Shown: positions 20,682-32,300 of the stretch, piece by piece
How the letters are laid out: each line of letters opens with the position of its first letter
Position numbering within the stretch: position 1 is the stretch's first letter
From: Paramoeba atlantica
Lineage: Eukaryota; Discosea
Direction: 5' to 3'
NCBI GenBank assembly: GCA_977017575.1
Contig: CDRNVI010000003.1
Coordinates: 62,001-126,000 of the forward strand
Length of the DNA stretch: 64,000 bases
The notes under the pieces: generated by a model
Seen by the model: the letters and a program-made list of their open reading frames with translations, nothing else
What the model was told of the DNA's origin: nothing
Databases searched by the model: none
Translations under genes and position numbers: made by a program

Positions 20682-21581
20682 TTAAGGTTTGTGATAGTTT
20701 TGAATAGATTTGGTGCTGCTTACCGTGAATGAAGAGCGCATATTTCCAGCGGTTTTCTCAAGGCAAGGAGAACCACTACGATCTTTGACAGAGGTCTGGT
20801 TTAGTGTATTAAAGGCGAATTTTGATTCCTGTTTTTCGATGATACGGTTCTTTACAAAAGAACGCTCTTTTGGTTTCGAAGGTTTCTCATCTGGTTTTTT
20901 TACGGATCGAAGACTCTTTTGTACTGAAGTTTCGCGTGGCGCTACAGACTCTCCATGTTGTTTTTCTCCATCGAGTGTTTTATTTGATAACTTTACAGAT
21001 TTTTTGGATTCAGGAACTTTTTTTGTTTTCTTTGTGTTCTCTTTTGCCTTTTTTCTTTCTCTGGAAAATTTGAATTTTACGCTTTGCTTCCTAAATACGC
21101 GCTCTAAAACGTCTTGAACCAGTACTGTCACTTGTTTTTCATTTTCTTCTGATATTTTTGTTTCTAGCCACTCCACAACATTTCGGGGGATTGGAGAAAG
21201 AGCAGGGTCAGCGCTTCGCACAAAAGTCTTGTAATGTGTCTCATTCGATATATTGCTAGTCACAGGACGAAAAGGAGTGATTGTAGCTTGTACGGGAGCG
21301 TATTCGATATAGAGGTTGTGCGGACTCCCCTTCTTGTCATACACTATGACCCCATTGAGACGAGTTGCCAGAGAGCGAATTGCAGTTTCAGAATTCATGT
21401 ACACCAAAGCGTATGAGTATCGAAGCGGTTTATGTTCATTTGACGGCGAATGTCCGGCAACAAAGTGATGCCAAGTTACTTGCGCTCGTTGGTCACCAAT
21501 AAGCTTGACAAATTCCTTCTCTTTCATGTCTGGCGGAAGGTGTCTTACGGTAATTTTTAAAGACAGACATTCCCGCGACAT
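20682..21581 (-). CDS. UPF3: UPF3 nonsense-mediated decay factor
   Basis: About 299 residues. UPF3 bridges the exon-junction complex or ribosome to UPF2 in nonsense-mediated mRNA decay. The N-terminal Smg4/UPF3 RRM-like domain covers about residues 5-100: LKITVRHLPPDMKEKEFVKL, SYALVYMNSETAIRSLATRL and HNLYIEYAPVQ, the last matching the conserved VEFAPFQ of the family. The second half is basic and low-complexity (KKAKENTKKTKKVPESKK), typical of UPF3 tails. The start is set at the ATG of MSRECLSLKI; upstream codons in frame lack an ATG. A GTAAGC near 20721 on the minus strand could be a splice donor near the 3' end, so the final residues are uncertain. It lies about 385 bp upstream of RPB11. 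Confidence 0.85.
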   Translation of the reverse strand: MSRECLSLKITVRHLPPDMKEKEFVKLIGDQRAQVTWHHFVAGHSPSNEHKPLRYSYALVYMNSETAIRSLATRLNGVIVYDKKGSPHNLYIEYAPVQATITPFRPVTSNISNETHYKTFVRSADPALSPIPRNVVEWLETKISEENEKQVTVLVQDVLERVFRKQSVKFKFSRERKKAKENTKKTKKVPESKKSVKLSNKTLDGEKQHGESVAPRETSVQKSLRSVKKPDEKPSKPKERSFVKNRIIEKQESKFAFNTLNQTSVKDRSGSPCLEKTAGNMRSSFTVSSTKSIQNYHKP

Positions 21582-21632
21582 TAAAGCGACAAAGTAAAGA
21601 ATCAGGGGATAACCTACGATTGGTGGGAACAA

Positions 21633-22440
21633 ACATTTTAATGAAAAACTTCATAGGTGTATTAAACCACATTCCCGATTACGGAGGGGGAATTAAGAGG
21701 GGGGGGGGCACGTGTCTGTGGTGATCGGTAGAATATGGCAGAAATGGGCAATAATCTGCTGTTAACGAGGACTGCGGCGGAGAAAAAAATGTTTCATGTC
21801 GAAAAAAATCGAAATTTGCGATACCCATCTATCTTCTAAAGGTGTCGTAACTTGTCTTTTTTCATCATTTTCATTTGGCAGTAGACAGGGGTATGGGCGG
21901 ACTGCCCGAAGTATCACCTCGCATACAACATAGTCGTCGTAGGTACAAACATTGAAAAACAAAATTGAACAAAATGGGGGGTCTAGGGGGGGGGCAGGGA
22001 GGCAAGGGGGGGAACACGTACACTTATAACGCATAAAACTCGCACCCTTAGAGGGGTGAAACTTAAGAAAACGTCACCTGGACGAACCGAAGAGAACCGA
22101 CCCAATCCCATTGAAACCAATGGCGATTTCTACTTGGCGTTTTTTTCAAAGCTTGCTGCCAACTTTTCATGTTCAAAAATAATGTGCACTTCTATATCAT
22201 TTTCTTGTATACTCCCATATTATACGTTGCAGTCCTAGAGGCACAGTTCTGTCCCTGAGAAGTGTAGTCTTTACTGAAAGAGAGAGAAAACCTCTAGTAT
22301 CATGGAAGATTTCCTTGCAGTATGGAGGTGCCGGTGATGGTACGGACGCATGTACTCCCCCTCTCATTACCGGTGAAACTTTAATAAAGCGTAACATTAA
22401 TTAACGTAATGTCTGGTGAGAAAAAAATGTTTACGTTAAT
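21633..22440. other. Non-coding, mobile-rich spacer upstream of UPF3
   Basis: Contains G-runs at about 21683-21700 and 21975-22010 and AT-rich filler. The stretch 22371-22440 (CCGGTGAAACTTTAAT..) also precedes the hairpin at 8042 and seems to belong to that repeat. No gene was found. Confidence 0.35.
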
Positions 22441-22443
22441 TAA

Positions 22444-22560
22444 TTTCTTTTTTAGGCTCTTCGTTAAACGCGGTGGTTGTTTTCAACTTAGAAGTCACTC
22501 ATGCTGCGCGCTTCGCGTTGAAAACTACCACCGCGTTTAACGAAGAGCCTAAAAAAGAAA
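22444..22560. repeat. Solo family A hairpin
   Basis: 44-bp arms at 22444-22487 and 22517-22560 (one arm mismatch) around a 29-bp loop, nearly identical to the terminal hairpin at 8042-8164 but without the rest of family A attached. Confidence 0.75.
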
Positions 22561-22586
22561 AATTGGTAAAAGATCATGAATAAACA

Positions 22587-22799
22587 CTTCTTATTACGCG
22601 GCTAGTTCTAATTTAACCCTGCTAAACCGGTCCAAAGCCCGGGGTTACCATCTGTTGTGTTTCACATCAGTGGTAAAAATGGGGATGGAAGGAGGATTAC
22701 GAATATTGCAGGGCAGAAAAAGAGAGGTGGGGGGTTGAGGCGTCCGACTATGGGCTTTGACCAGCAGGGTTAAAGGAGAACTAGCCGCGTAATAGGAAG
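22587..22799. mobile_element. MITE with about 38-bp inverted ends (family K), older copy
   Basis: Ends CTTCTTATTACGCGGCTAG and its near complement (a few mismatches), 213 bp in all. The interior shares CCGGTCCAAAGCCCGGGG with the younger family member at 59658-59847 (there inverted). The subterminal TTTAACCCTGC is also shared. Confidence 0.65.
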
Positions 22800-23204
22800 T
22801 TATGCTTCACTAGAACCTTCTCAGGGCAGTGATGCGCACTTCCAGCAACGGGCGGAGGTCGGACGCCTAGCCTGGTACTGCAGCGCAGAGGACTACTGTG
22901 AGTCCTAATGTATATTTTTAAAAAGTCGTTATCAGAATGACGACGGCATTTCATTTCTGAGACTTTTCTAGGTAGTAATATCCAGATAATATCGCACATT
23001 CTTACAATTTTTGTAAATTTATTTTCTATAACTAGGTTTTAGATAAAAACATTCTTCATAATACATTGAGCATACTGCATATGCATCAGAAGAAATATCC
23101 CATAGATACCACTCAGTGAGGAGTTATTTAGTTCGCCATAGGGCGTATTGAGTCCTCGACTCTCATAGATACCACTCAATTAGGAGTTATTTAGTTTTTC
23201 CAAA

Positions 23205-23522
23205 ATCGTTTCCCCTATTGTATTTTGGTAGTTTAGGACCTATACTAGCTTTCTGCGCAGTTGTTTTCGCAGGCTATCGCTTCTTCAAGCCGTGGTATGC
23301 CCGCGAAATTGGTCCATTTTTGAATAGAAACGGTGAAAAAGTATTTTTCGGACCCCAAGGAGACTTTTTGTGTCGAAAGAATGGTGCGGTTGGAGTCGTA
23401 TTCTCCACCCAATACGTTCGATAGGTTTTCATTCATGCCTACGAGTGATTTCCCGCACGCAAATGTCGGATTTAGTGCTCTGAGAGCTAAAATACGCGAA
23501 AATCACCCCATTTTTACCCGAA
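23205..23522 (+). repeat. Family A middle segment
   Basis: Matches about 15058-15380 of the full copy (GGACCTATACTAGCTTTCTG, GTCGAAAGAATGG and so on). It ends abruptly where the fold-back start of the Tc1 element begins. Confidence 0.65.
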
Positions 23523-23661
23523 AATAGCAATCTTTCGTAAATAACTCGGTGTACTGTGCATAAGTAATGTAGTAAATAGAGCAACTTGGTTTTATTCTCC
23601 TATTGTAGATTTTTGTTCTACTATGCACAGTACACCGAGTTATTTACGAAAGATTGCTATT
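23523..23661. repeat. Perfect 40-bp inverted repeat overlapping the Tc1 transposase start
   Basis: The arms 23523-23562 and 23622-23661 are perfect complements, separated by 59 bp. The right arm contains the transposase ATG at 23623 and its first 13 codons, so the left arm is an inverted duplicate of the start of the gene. Confidence 0.85.
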
Positions 23662-24623
23662 GAAAAACTTGAAAACGGATCTGCACTTCGTAGAGTGGTC
23701 GCCGATTTAAACTTAAGCGTAGGAAATGTCAGCCGCATTAAAAATAAATATCTTCCATCGCTATCTAGACAACCAACCGGTCGCCCACGTAAGCTGAGTG
23801 ATACTTGCCGTAGGCGCGTCCACCTTCTCATCACTAGCGGCGCCACAAAAGACGCAGTTGCCGCCAGCAAAAGGTTGAGAGACGAAGGCGGATGTTTGCC
23901 CGGAAACCATTCGGGTTTCCCTTCGTAAGCGTGGTATGAAGGGAAAGAAGAGGGTCAAGAAGCCCTACCTTACGAAACGTCACAAGGCTCTACGTCTTGC
24001 TTTTGCAAGAAAGTACGAGCATTGGACGCACGCCGACTGGGGCCGTGTACTTTTCACGGATGAAACGAAGATCTGCCGTTTCGAGTCGAATGGTAGCCGG
24101 TGGGTTTGGGGAGGAGCTGTCTGAGCGAAACACACAAGGTACGCTCAAGTATGGTGGCGGCTCCATCATGATATGGGGTTGCATGATGGAGCACGGTGTG
24201 GGAACCATTGAGCTGGTTCACGGGAATATGAACGCCGAGCAGTACGTTCAAATACTGCAACAAAAATTGCCCCCTTCCCTACAAAAGCTGAGTGTCACGA
24301 AGGATCGGATCGTCTTCCAACAGGATAACGATCCGAAGCACACGAGTAAGAAGGCTCGCGATTTTTTAAATTCGCAGGAGCTGTGTGTGCTTGACTGGCC
24401 CCCTCAGTCTCCCGACTTAAGCCCCATAGAAAACCTATGGGTTGAACTGAAAAAGGCAACGGCAGATTACCCCGACCCACCCGCAGGAATGATCGAGTTA
24501 TGGGAACGGGCCCAAAAAACATGGGCGAAAGTTCCTCCAAGTGCATGCCTCCCTCTTGTCCAAAGCATGCCCCGTCGTTTGAGGGCAGTCATCAGGGCGA
24601 AGGGGGGACTTACTAAGTATTAA
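23623..24623 (+). pseudogene. Tc1-type transposase, DD34E, frameshifted
   Basis: All parts of a Tc1 transposase of about 330 residues are present. The N-terminal HTH pair (ALRRVVADLNLSVGNVSRIK, then GRPRKLSD) lies in 23623-23928. The first catalytic Asp, in VLFTDETKICRF, lies in 23936-24124. From 24120 on come SIMIWGCMMEHG, QQDNDPKHTS (second Asp) and WPPQSPDLSPIENLW (Glu). I count 34 residues between the last two acids. Frame changes near 23920 and near 24115 break the gene. The 3' side GTGTTCATATGTTGGACTGA near 24710 may be the right terminal repeat; the left end is replaced by the fold-back. Confidence 0.85.
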
Positions 24624-25114
24624 GTCTAAACCATTTTGGTCCATTAAGGGTGAAGCAATAGAACGTTTTCCTATAAAAAAACGTGTCCGAAAAAAAGTCA
24701 AAAAAGTGTTCATATGTTGGACTGACATTATATCTTTCATAGTTTTTCGTAGTAAGATCGTTGATGAACTCAAAGTACGTGGGGATATAAGCACTACCCC
24801 AGCCTACACTACTACCATATACTACAGCATTATCCTCTGATTCTCATTGGTAAAAAATAAAAACATTAAAAAATTTCGAAACATTTGAACACTTTTTTGA
24901 GTTACTCAAGTACCGTCCAGGTATACTGGGTCCAGTTGTACTGGCCTTTAGTACTGGTCTTTAGTAGATTTGACTGGAGTATCCCTCAAATTCATAGAAT
25001 GAGAAACCATATTCGAATAAAAAACTCTCAAATTTTTGAAATATTGGGAGTTTTTTAGTAAAATCATGCTATTTTTTCGTGTTTTTTCCTAAATATTTTT
25101 GACCCAGGGGGGGG

Positions 25115-28100
25115 GTGATAGGCAAACAAACGGCGGTAAGCGCTCTAATTTTCGTGCTTCTCATGCACCGCTTGCGACACGAGGGTGCTGCTGTGTCTGC
25201 AGAGACACTCGAGCACCTCATGCTCGACGACGCCAGCGAAACCGACAATAAAGCGATTGTCGCCATCCTTGCTGGGCACGAACGTGCGCTAGCAATTGTT
25301 GACCGCTGTGCGGCCGCCGTCAGCAAAACATATTCTGTATCATCTCCTTTCGTCTCTCGTGCTCCAGTGGCACGAAATTCCTACAAGCGGGTGGCCTCCA
25401 ATAAAGGCACCTCATCGATCAAGCTGTGGAATTATCCCCACGCTCCGCGGTACTTGCCGTCATTGCGGGAAAAAAGGGCACGAAATCCGGGATTGCAGGG
25501 CGAAACACGTGCAAACTCATGATTCGCACGCGCCAGACAAAAACTATAAGCGTGGTAACGAAAGCGAAGCCCGGAACGACAAATTTCGCAAGCCGTAGCC
25601 TTGTGAGATGAGTTCAGATAAGTACATTATGTACCTATTGATTTACAGAAACTAATACTGATATGGGCGTCTGTTATCGTCGTCTGCATATAAAAAACTT
25701 CTACAATGTTTTTAAATTGGGGTAAACCCAGATAAAACCTAGATAACTTGGGCTTCAGGCAACAAAAATCCAACCCTTGAAAAAGAGCAATCCATTCACC
25801 ATCTCATTCAACAACACAATTCTTGGAATTATCATTTTTGGGCGTATCAATCTGTTTTTACGGTATCCGTGTCGTTCAAGAATGAGAACTAATGTACTTA
25901 CCCGAGTTAGTTTCATGAGACTCAGTTCGTATTCAATATCATAGAGTTACAAGTTGTTCTACAACTTGTAGTAGTAGAAGTTGTTCTACAACTTCTACAA
26001 CGTCTTTGTAACTGAACATCTATTAACCATGCCCCAATTCAGACGCCAGAGTATAAGTGATGATACTATACGAGCTAACACGCGACGTTTGCTTCAATCA
26101 AACGTACACTCGCACCTCTCTCAACTTGCAGTTGCCCCGGAAACTGCTCGAAGGCGACCGCTTGATTTTTCTAGAATCGAGCATCTGTTGGGAGTACATG
26201 GCGTATGTAACATGACCGAAGAAGCCTTTTTAGCTCTTTGTGTCCGCCTCTCAAGGTTTTATCGAGCCTCAAAGTTGGAGGCGCTACGCTCCGCCCTCGT
26301 GTGGCGGCAGCTCGAAGACGTACCTATGGAGCAGTGCTGGACACAAACGATCCGTTTTCGAGGACGGTTCAAGGGTGCAACTCGTTTGTGTCTAGATCCC
26401 CAACCCAGAGGTTCAATCACCTTCGATCAACTGAAAGAGTTGACAGAGTACTGCTGCGGTATCGGGGAAACGGAATACGCGCGAGGCCTTGCTATCGCGT
26501 ATTATGGCTTGTTACGACATAGCGAATTAGAGTCGTTACGTAGAAACGACGCTGACACAGAAACTGCAATCCTTCGGATTCGTGGTGGAAAAGGTCGCCT
26601 CCACCACGAAGTCGACATCATCCATGTGCCAGAAGTTCAGGAGCTACTGACTTGCCTCAAGAGAGACGGTACCGCCATTTTTTTTCTTCCTTTCTGAAAA
26701 AAAAATCAAAGCCAACGCTCTGATTCGCACAGCAGCTGAGCATTTCGGCTGGAATCGACGGCAAAGTTGGTCCTTTCACTGCTTACGTCACGGCGGGGCG
26801 GGCCATCTGACCCGGCAAGGTGTTGACCTCTCCACTAGACTTCTACGAGGTTGTTGGATGTCTTCATTCAGTGCTCAAAATTACTCAAGGATATAGCCTT
26901 ATCCTTCTTTTCGTACGAAGAAAAAGAAAAAGCAGTCGTTGTGCTCTACCCCTGAAAAAGGTGAAAATGTATTAATATCAAATACAAGAACAGCTACAAA
27001 CACTATAATCGCTGTAGCAAGTTAATAAGATACGCGCATACATCTTCAAACAAGTTGGATGGCATTAAGTATCCAGCGATTTGTCAGCACAATGTATAAT
27101 AGTTTTAAACGTCGTAACCTATTTATCACCTCATACACGACAACATGGATATTCAATACCTCAATTCTGAACGGTCCTTCCCGTTCGATACGTACTATGT
27201 ACCGGACGTGTTAACCTTCGCAGACGTGGAAATTTTGCTCATGACTCAGATATTCTTTACCCTCTGGAAAACGTCGGCGGCATCAGATATCAAGAGTATA
27301 GACCGTTTTCCTTTTGCCCGAGAGGCAATCTCTCTTATAAATACCGACCCCCTGCCAACAAACACGTGCTACATTAATGCGATTCAGTCAGACTCCTCTC
27401 ATTATAGAAGTCACATACATTACTTACACGAAGCAGGGGTATTGGTGCCAACAACGAAGGAAATGGCCCACGGATTCGGAAAATACATAGCGGTACTGAA
27501 GGATGAGACATATTCTCGAGCAATCTTCGACCTCCGCTGGACAAACGAACGTGTCGCAGTGGAAGGCGTCCCTGTTCAAGTTCCAAGCATACAGGTTCTC
27601 ATCCGCGCTCTAATTGGATTGGGAGATTGCGCATCGAAAGGTTTCTCTTTTTTGCACGGCGACATCCGAAATTGGTATTACCAGATACCTATATCCCCTT
27701 CACTTGGCCAGGCCTGCTGCATCAGGAGCGGGTCCTTGGTACTTCGGCCCGCGGTCTTACCGATGGGATACAGGCACGCATGTGGCATTGCGCAAAGTAT
27801 CATGTGGGGAATTATGCTACATGAAGAAAAAAGAGACATTGACCTTAACATAGGCATAAATTTATCCGAGGCCACTGAAGCTCCAGGGCTTGTGCACTTA
27901 TCTCAAGGTGGATTCATCGCCTTATTATACTATTCATTCCTAGTGGCGTCATGTACATAAACTGTAAAGCATTGGTATCACCGCCTTGAGCGCAATTTTA
28001 AACTTTTCAACGTGGTCACGAAGCATATGACTTTGGAAAAGAGAACCTCCTCATTTACATATTGTGGAATAAAAATTGTACAGGACGAAGGGAAGGCAAT

Positions 28101-28613
28101 GTGGATGGTAGATCCTGTCATCGCTGCTAATTGGGCACTTGCAGCCAGTCGTGTTGATATTGTCACCATAAGAAAACTGTATCAATTCGCCGGATTTTTG
28201 CGACACGCTTACGCCATATTAGTACACGATTTACGCTTACACCATATAGTAGGCACCATAAGGGAAGGCAATGTGGATGGTAGATCCTGTCATCGCTGCT
28301 AATTGGGCACTTGCAGCCAGTCGTGTTGATATTGTCACCATAAGAAAACTGTATCAATTCGCCGGATTTTTGCGACACGCTTACGCCATATTAGTATACG
28401 ATTTACGCTTACACCATATAGTACACGTTTTACAACTAATTTATTTACAACTAATTGTCTTACATTTATATACTCTATTACAGATCTTCAAATGAAATCA
28501 TTAAAGTGATCCGAAACGCGGCGTTTGCGCTTGATCAGGAACCCTCCCAGTGGGAGTGACACATGGTAGGCTAACTACGGAGTGTTCATTGTCACTGGTG
28601 AAGCGACCTAGGA
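25115..28613 (+). mobile_element. YR retroelement (VIPER/DIRS-like), decayed fossil copy
   Basis: Parts in order on the plus strand: a gag-like region with a CCHC knuckle (CRHCGKKGHEIRDC) at 25115-25600, a tyrosine recombinase at 25981-26895, reverse transcriptase at 27145-28495, and a terminal module at 28504-28613 shared with 54220-54320. It is a sibling of the 53978-59657 element, with the same gag-YR-RT order. It is degraded, with several breaks, and lacks recognisable inverted ends. It is older than the other copy. Confidence 0.75.
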
Positions 28614-28732
28614 GATTTTTCGGCGAAAATTGCGAAATTTCAACCCGAATTTGGGCCGTTTTGGATGCCTTACCAGTAGGGGCAGAAGCCGAATCTGACG
28701 AAAAAAATGTCGTAGAATGGTACAGTGATCGT

Positions 28733-28850
28733 CACCAATCTGAGAGTCACGAAAATGAGAATGACCCTCTCAAGAATGACAAATTATCGTGTCAACGTTC
28801 AACTCAAAAAGGGCCTTGAAAATGAGAATGAGAATGGATCAAAAGGGACC
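28733..28850 (+). repeat. Family E left-end copy
   Basis: Matches 4948-5063, starting CAGTGATCGTCACC, with the AAAATGAGAATG words. The far end is not clear; a short match to 5930-5962 occurs at 29868-29900. Confidence 0.6.
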
Positions 28851-28915
28851 CTGTTGTGCAATCTGGGCAAAAATTTGTAAACCACAGTCCGGTTTACTAT
28901 ACCTAGGGACACCTA

Positions 28916-29816
28916 TTGTACCCGTCAGAAGACCAAAATGAACACGACCGACACTCTCCTGAAATTAATGAGGCCGATCGACTCATGATGGTGTTCCTTG
29001 AGGCGTTTAATCGTGTCATAGAGCGTGTTCCACGTGAGACAGCATTGTATGGAAATAATCCGAAACCTCGTACTCAACCCCTTGTTCAAAATAGAGTATG
29101 GCGAAATTTTGACTTTCGCCATACTCTATTGGCGAAAGTCAATAGAGACGACTTTGCTCGGGGTGTACCAGATTTGTTTGTGTTCGGGGGTGGCGAAGCA
29201 TTGGCTGTGTTCCGCAAGGGGAGGATCCCGTAACCTGGATGAGATCACATGGCCTGTTTGAAAATGCCGCGTGTTACTTCCATGGGGCGGACTATCTCCA
29301 AGATGTGCCAGGAAAGCCCGACATGATGGTTTGCCAACACCGTCTTCCGAATGAGAGAAACCTGTGTCGGGCCCGAGTTAGCAAATTCTCTCCGATCTTC
29401 TTCACACGAATTTCTTTAGACAGACGCCGCAAACCATTTGTGTATTGGGTAGATTTGCTAGAACCGTGGAGTGCAACGGAAGGTGGTGCAGAAAATTATT
29501 CGAGCGCTTGGCAACGCAGCCCTGCATCAGGAGGAGACTTCGAACTAAAAATTTTCCCGGATGCAGGTTGACGAAACGTTTATTGGAAAACGTAAGTACA
29601 GCCGTGGGAGGCGTCAGCGCGTAACAGGCTACTGGTTCGCAACAGTTACGGAGCAAGAAGGAAGAATGATGGATCTTACCCACTGGAAATTGGTAAAGAT
29701 TCGGGACCGTACGACATTGCAAGCTTGTATTCTACTTCATTTGGCCAGCGCACGCACAGTGGATAGTGCTCAGAACGACTTTAAATGGAAATTTGGTCGA
29801 AGGGAACATTTGTTTT
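28916..29816 (+). pseudogene. Merlin/IS1595-like transposase relic
   Basis: Several plus-strand pieces. An N-terminal segment lies in 28916-29233 and a middle segment with Cys residues (MMVCQHRLPNERNLCRARV) in 29239-29571. The catalytic start MQVDETFIGKRKYSRGRR and GYWFATVTE begins at 29561. The DE-x-F-x-x-KRKY-x-x-GR motif is diagnostic for the family. The second Asp and HTN...E parts are not evident after 29816, so the 3' third seems lost. Pieces lie in different frames. Confidence 0.68.
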
Positions 29817-29917
29817 GAAAAAAACGTACTTTTGGGTACAGTTTGAGTGCAGGTGACCCAAATATTTTTTTTCTACTTCTTTTCTATTTCTTGTCAACGC
29901 TATTTCTTTCAACACTG

Positions 29918-30406
29918 AAGCCCTTTGAGGATGATCCGTGCTTTATCTTTAAAAAGGCTTTCAGTCAAGCCTTTTACTCTGGGGGTCGGTGCAGTGAAAC
30001 AAAGGGCAAGTATCGAGGTGTTGCCTTGGAACTTGTACTTGCTCGTTTTGACCAAGGGATCATGAAAGCAGAGGAAACATTCCGTCAATCGTACCACGGA
30101 CTGGGTGAGGATGCCCCGATCTTTTGTAAAGAAAAGCTTGGATCCAACTTAATCAATTGTCTCGAAAAGTTGAAAGAAGTTGCGCCGCGTCAATCTGCAC
30201 CTTTGATAGAATTTTTAAATAGCAACGATTCGACATGGTATGAGAAGCACGTGTATCTCATTCAACAAGGCCCGAAATTGATCATGGCCTTACAAAGCGC
30301 ACGGGAAACAAATGGAGTGGAGACTCCGAAGCTGGGTGGGGTTGATGCCGAGTCATTTTTCTCATATGGATGCTTTGATATTAAATTATTTATATTTCTA
30401 CGCTAA
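29918..30406 (+). CDS. Hypothetical ORF, no ATG at start
   Basis: An open stretch of about 160 codons with protein-like composition: LKPFEDDPCFIFKKAFSQAF, ELVLARFDQGIMKAEETFRQ, GEDAPIFCKEKLGSNL, YEKHVYLIQQGPKLIMALQS. No family was recognised. The first in-frame ATG comes only about 50 codons in. It may be a gene fragment or mobile-element cargo. Confidence 0.3.
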   Translation, partial: KPFEDDPCFIFKKAFSQAFYSGGRCSETKGKYRGVALELVLARFDQGIMKAEETFRQSYHGLGEDAPIFCKEKLGSNLINCLEKLKEVAPRQSAPLIEFLNSNDSTWYEKHVYLIQQGPKLIMALQSARETNGVETPKLGGVDAESFFSYGCFDIKLFIFLR

Positions 30407-30761
30407 TTTCTATTTCTACGCTTACTGTTACTAGATCCGCAGCTCCCTTTCTCAACTTGAGCGAGTTATGTCCTGCATCGAAGCTTTTCTGCGGTTCGGC
30501 TTTGATCTTATTAAGCAAAGCTCACCATACGTATCATACCAGTGGTAGTGTGATATGATCATACATTATTAAAATTTACGCGCGCTAAAATATTCATAGT
30601 AGCATTATTCGGGATCTTCTGCGATTGCCGAACTTTTCTTTTAAGTAGTAGTACTTTTAGTTCACTACTTTTAGCTCACTGTTAAGGTAACCTTTTTTTG
30701 GCACATAATTATTACCTTAATTTCTGGTACCTTAATTATTGGTACCTTAATTAATGTTTGT

Positions 30762-31190
30762 AGCCAATATTTCCGATGTCCATATCTTTCGAAACTTGAA
30801 CAAAATTCAGTTGAAAGGACCTACAACACCTTTGACCAGATGAGTTAGAATATTTGAAGTCCATGCGTAGAATCATAATTCGCAATTAGAACATTAGATA
30901 CCACACCTTTAATCTCGCGCACCTGTGCATTTAAGTAAGCAATTTTTAGCAAATAGGTAGCGATCTCATTCACATAATGAGAGCACATTTCCCTGTTTAG
31001 CTAGAGTTTTAAGCATGCCTACCTTATACGATTTTTGAATGCACGCTGATAGGTTCTAAGTTGAAAATAACCACTGCCTTTCACGAAGCGACTAAAAGAG
31101 AAATTAATTTTTCGACAGATTTTCGGAAAAATGAGTGACACATAATTATTACCTTAATTTCTGGTACCTTAATTACCTTAATAAGTGTTT
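30762..31190 (+). repeat. Family B repeat, copy 2
   Basis: Counterpart of 15545-16012, with the same ACCTTAATTTCTGGTACC tail. Gaps and substitutions throughout indicate an old duplication. Confidence 0.6.
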
Positions 31191-31369
31191 TGACTATACT
31201 AATTTACATTATTTTAACGCGTTATTATATGTGCTCTAAGCTATTATATGTGCTCTAAGGTTCCACATGACGTGAGCTGCTCACTGTAACACACTTCAAA
31301 GATCCAGTGTCGATTGACTCAAGCGACAAGAAGAGCAACAATTGAAGAATGGCGGGTAAATGCGGGTAA

Positions 31370-31700
31370 ACGGGTAACTGAAACGGGTAACTTACCCACA
31401 CTTACGCGCATGTGGGTAATTACCCATTTACCCGGCAGGGGTATGTAATAAGTGAATTGTGTGATAACAAGTGAAATTTCGAGAAAGTGTGTTAATAAGT
31501 GGATAATTCACGTATTATCACATTTTGGTTGATATTTCGAGTTTTTGCCCTAAACTCTGAAATATTGCTATGCGTGCTCAGCAGGGTTTGGGGGTGCCTG
31601 GGCCATGGGTGGAAAAAATAATTATTAATTGCCTGAAAATGCCAAAAATCGACGAAAAATAATTATTCCCTTAAATAAATTAGTGTTTCCTTAATTGGCT
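31370..31700. other. Spacer with ACCCGCATTT/GGGTAA words
   Basis: Short repeated GCGGGTAAnCGGGTAA words near 31355-31430 resemble the GGGTAATTACCC words near 10085-10190. No gene was found. Confidence 0.3.
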
Positions 31701-31879
31701 TCAGGGTGAAGCAAGTAAAGGGGCTGAAGCCTCACCACCACCCCAAGAATACAATCTTCCCTTGTATTCGGGGGCTAGCCCCATCGCTAAGCGTTGGCCA
31801 TTTTAAGCGTGTAAAAATACACCATCACCCGCCTAAGAGGGTTGAAACCTATGAAAGGCAAAACCTGGCAAAACCCACA

Positions 31880-32300
31880 TATTCCTCATTGACGTGGCGA
31901 AGAAAAATACTTTGTCAAAAATAGTGAAGAACATACTTGGTCTCCATCGTGCGCTGCAAAACATTTTTTGCGCCACAAAAAATGAAGATTTTGAAAATAA
32001 TATTTTTCGAAATACACCCCCAGAAAGGGTAGCCAAGGTCTTGGCGCACATTTTCCACCCCCGTACTCGGGGACGACTCCCCCTGGTATCAACAGGGCGG
32101 GGCCGCCAAGTTCAGTTTTTTCTGAAAAGAAAACTAAAAAAAGTCAACTTAGCGAAAAACATGGCTTAAAAAATAGTTTTTCAAAATCGTTTCACCTATA
32201 GTAGTTTGAGAGTTTGGGACCTATACTAGCTTTCTACGCCGTTGCTTTTACTAGATACCCCTTCCTGAAGCCGTGGCACGTCTCCCAAAATGGCGACCCA
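31880..32300 (+). repeat. Family A, diverged middle segment
   Basis: Shares AGGGTAGCCAAGGTCTTGGCG, TTTTCCACCCCC and the TGGGACCTATACTAGCTTTC block with 14850-15120. Substantially diverged. Confidence 0.5.

Noticed and set aside
20710-21117. Plus-strand Phe-rich ORF opposite UPF3
   Set aside because: Antisense of the Lys-rich UPF3 tail; no ATG context or domain.
25115-28613. LTR retrotransposon of gypsy or copia type
   Set aside because: No DDE integrase or protease seen; a tyrosine recombinase is present instead and the sibling has inverted, not direct, ends.
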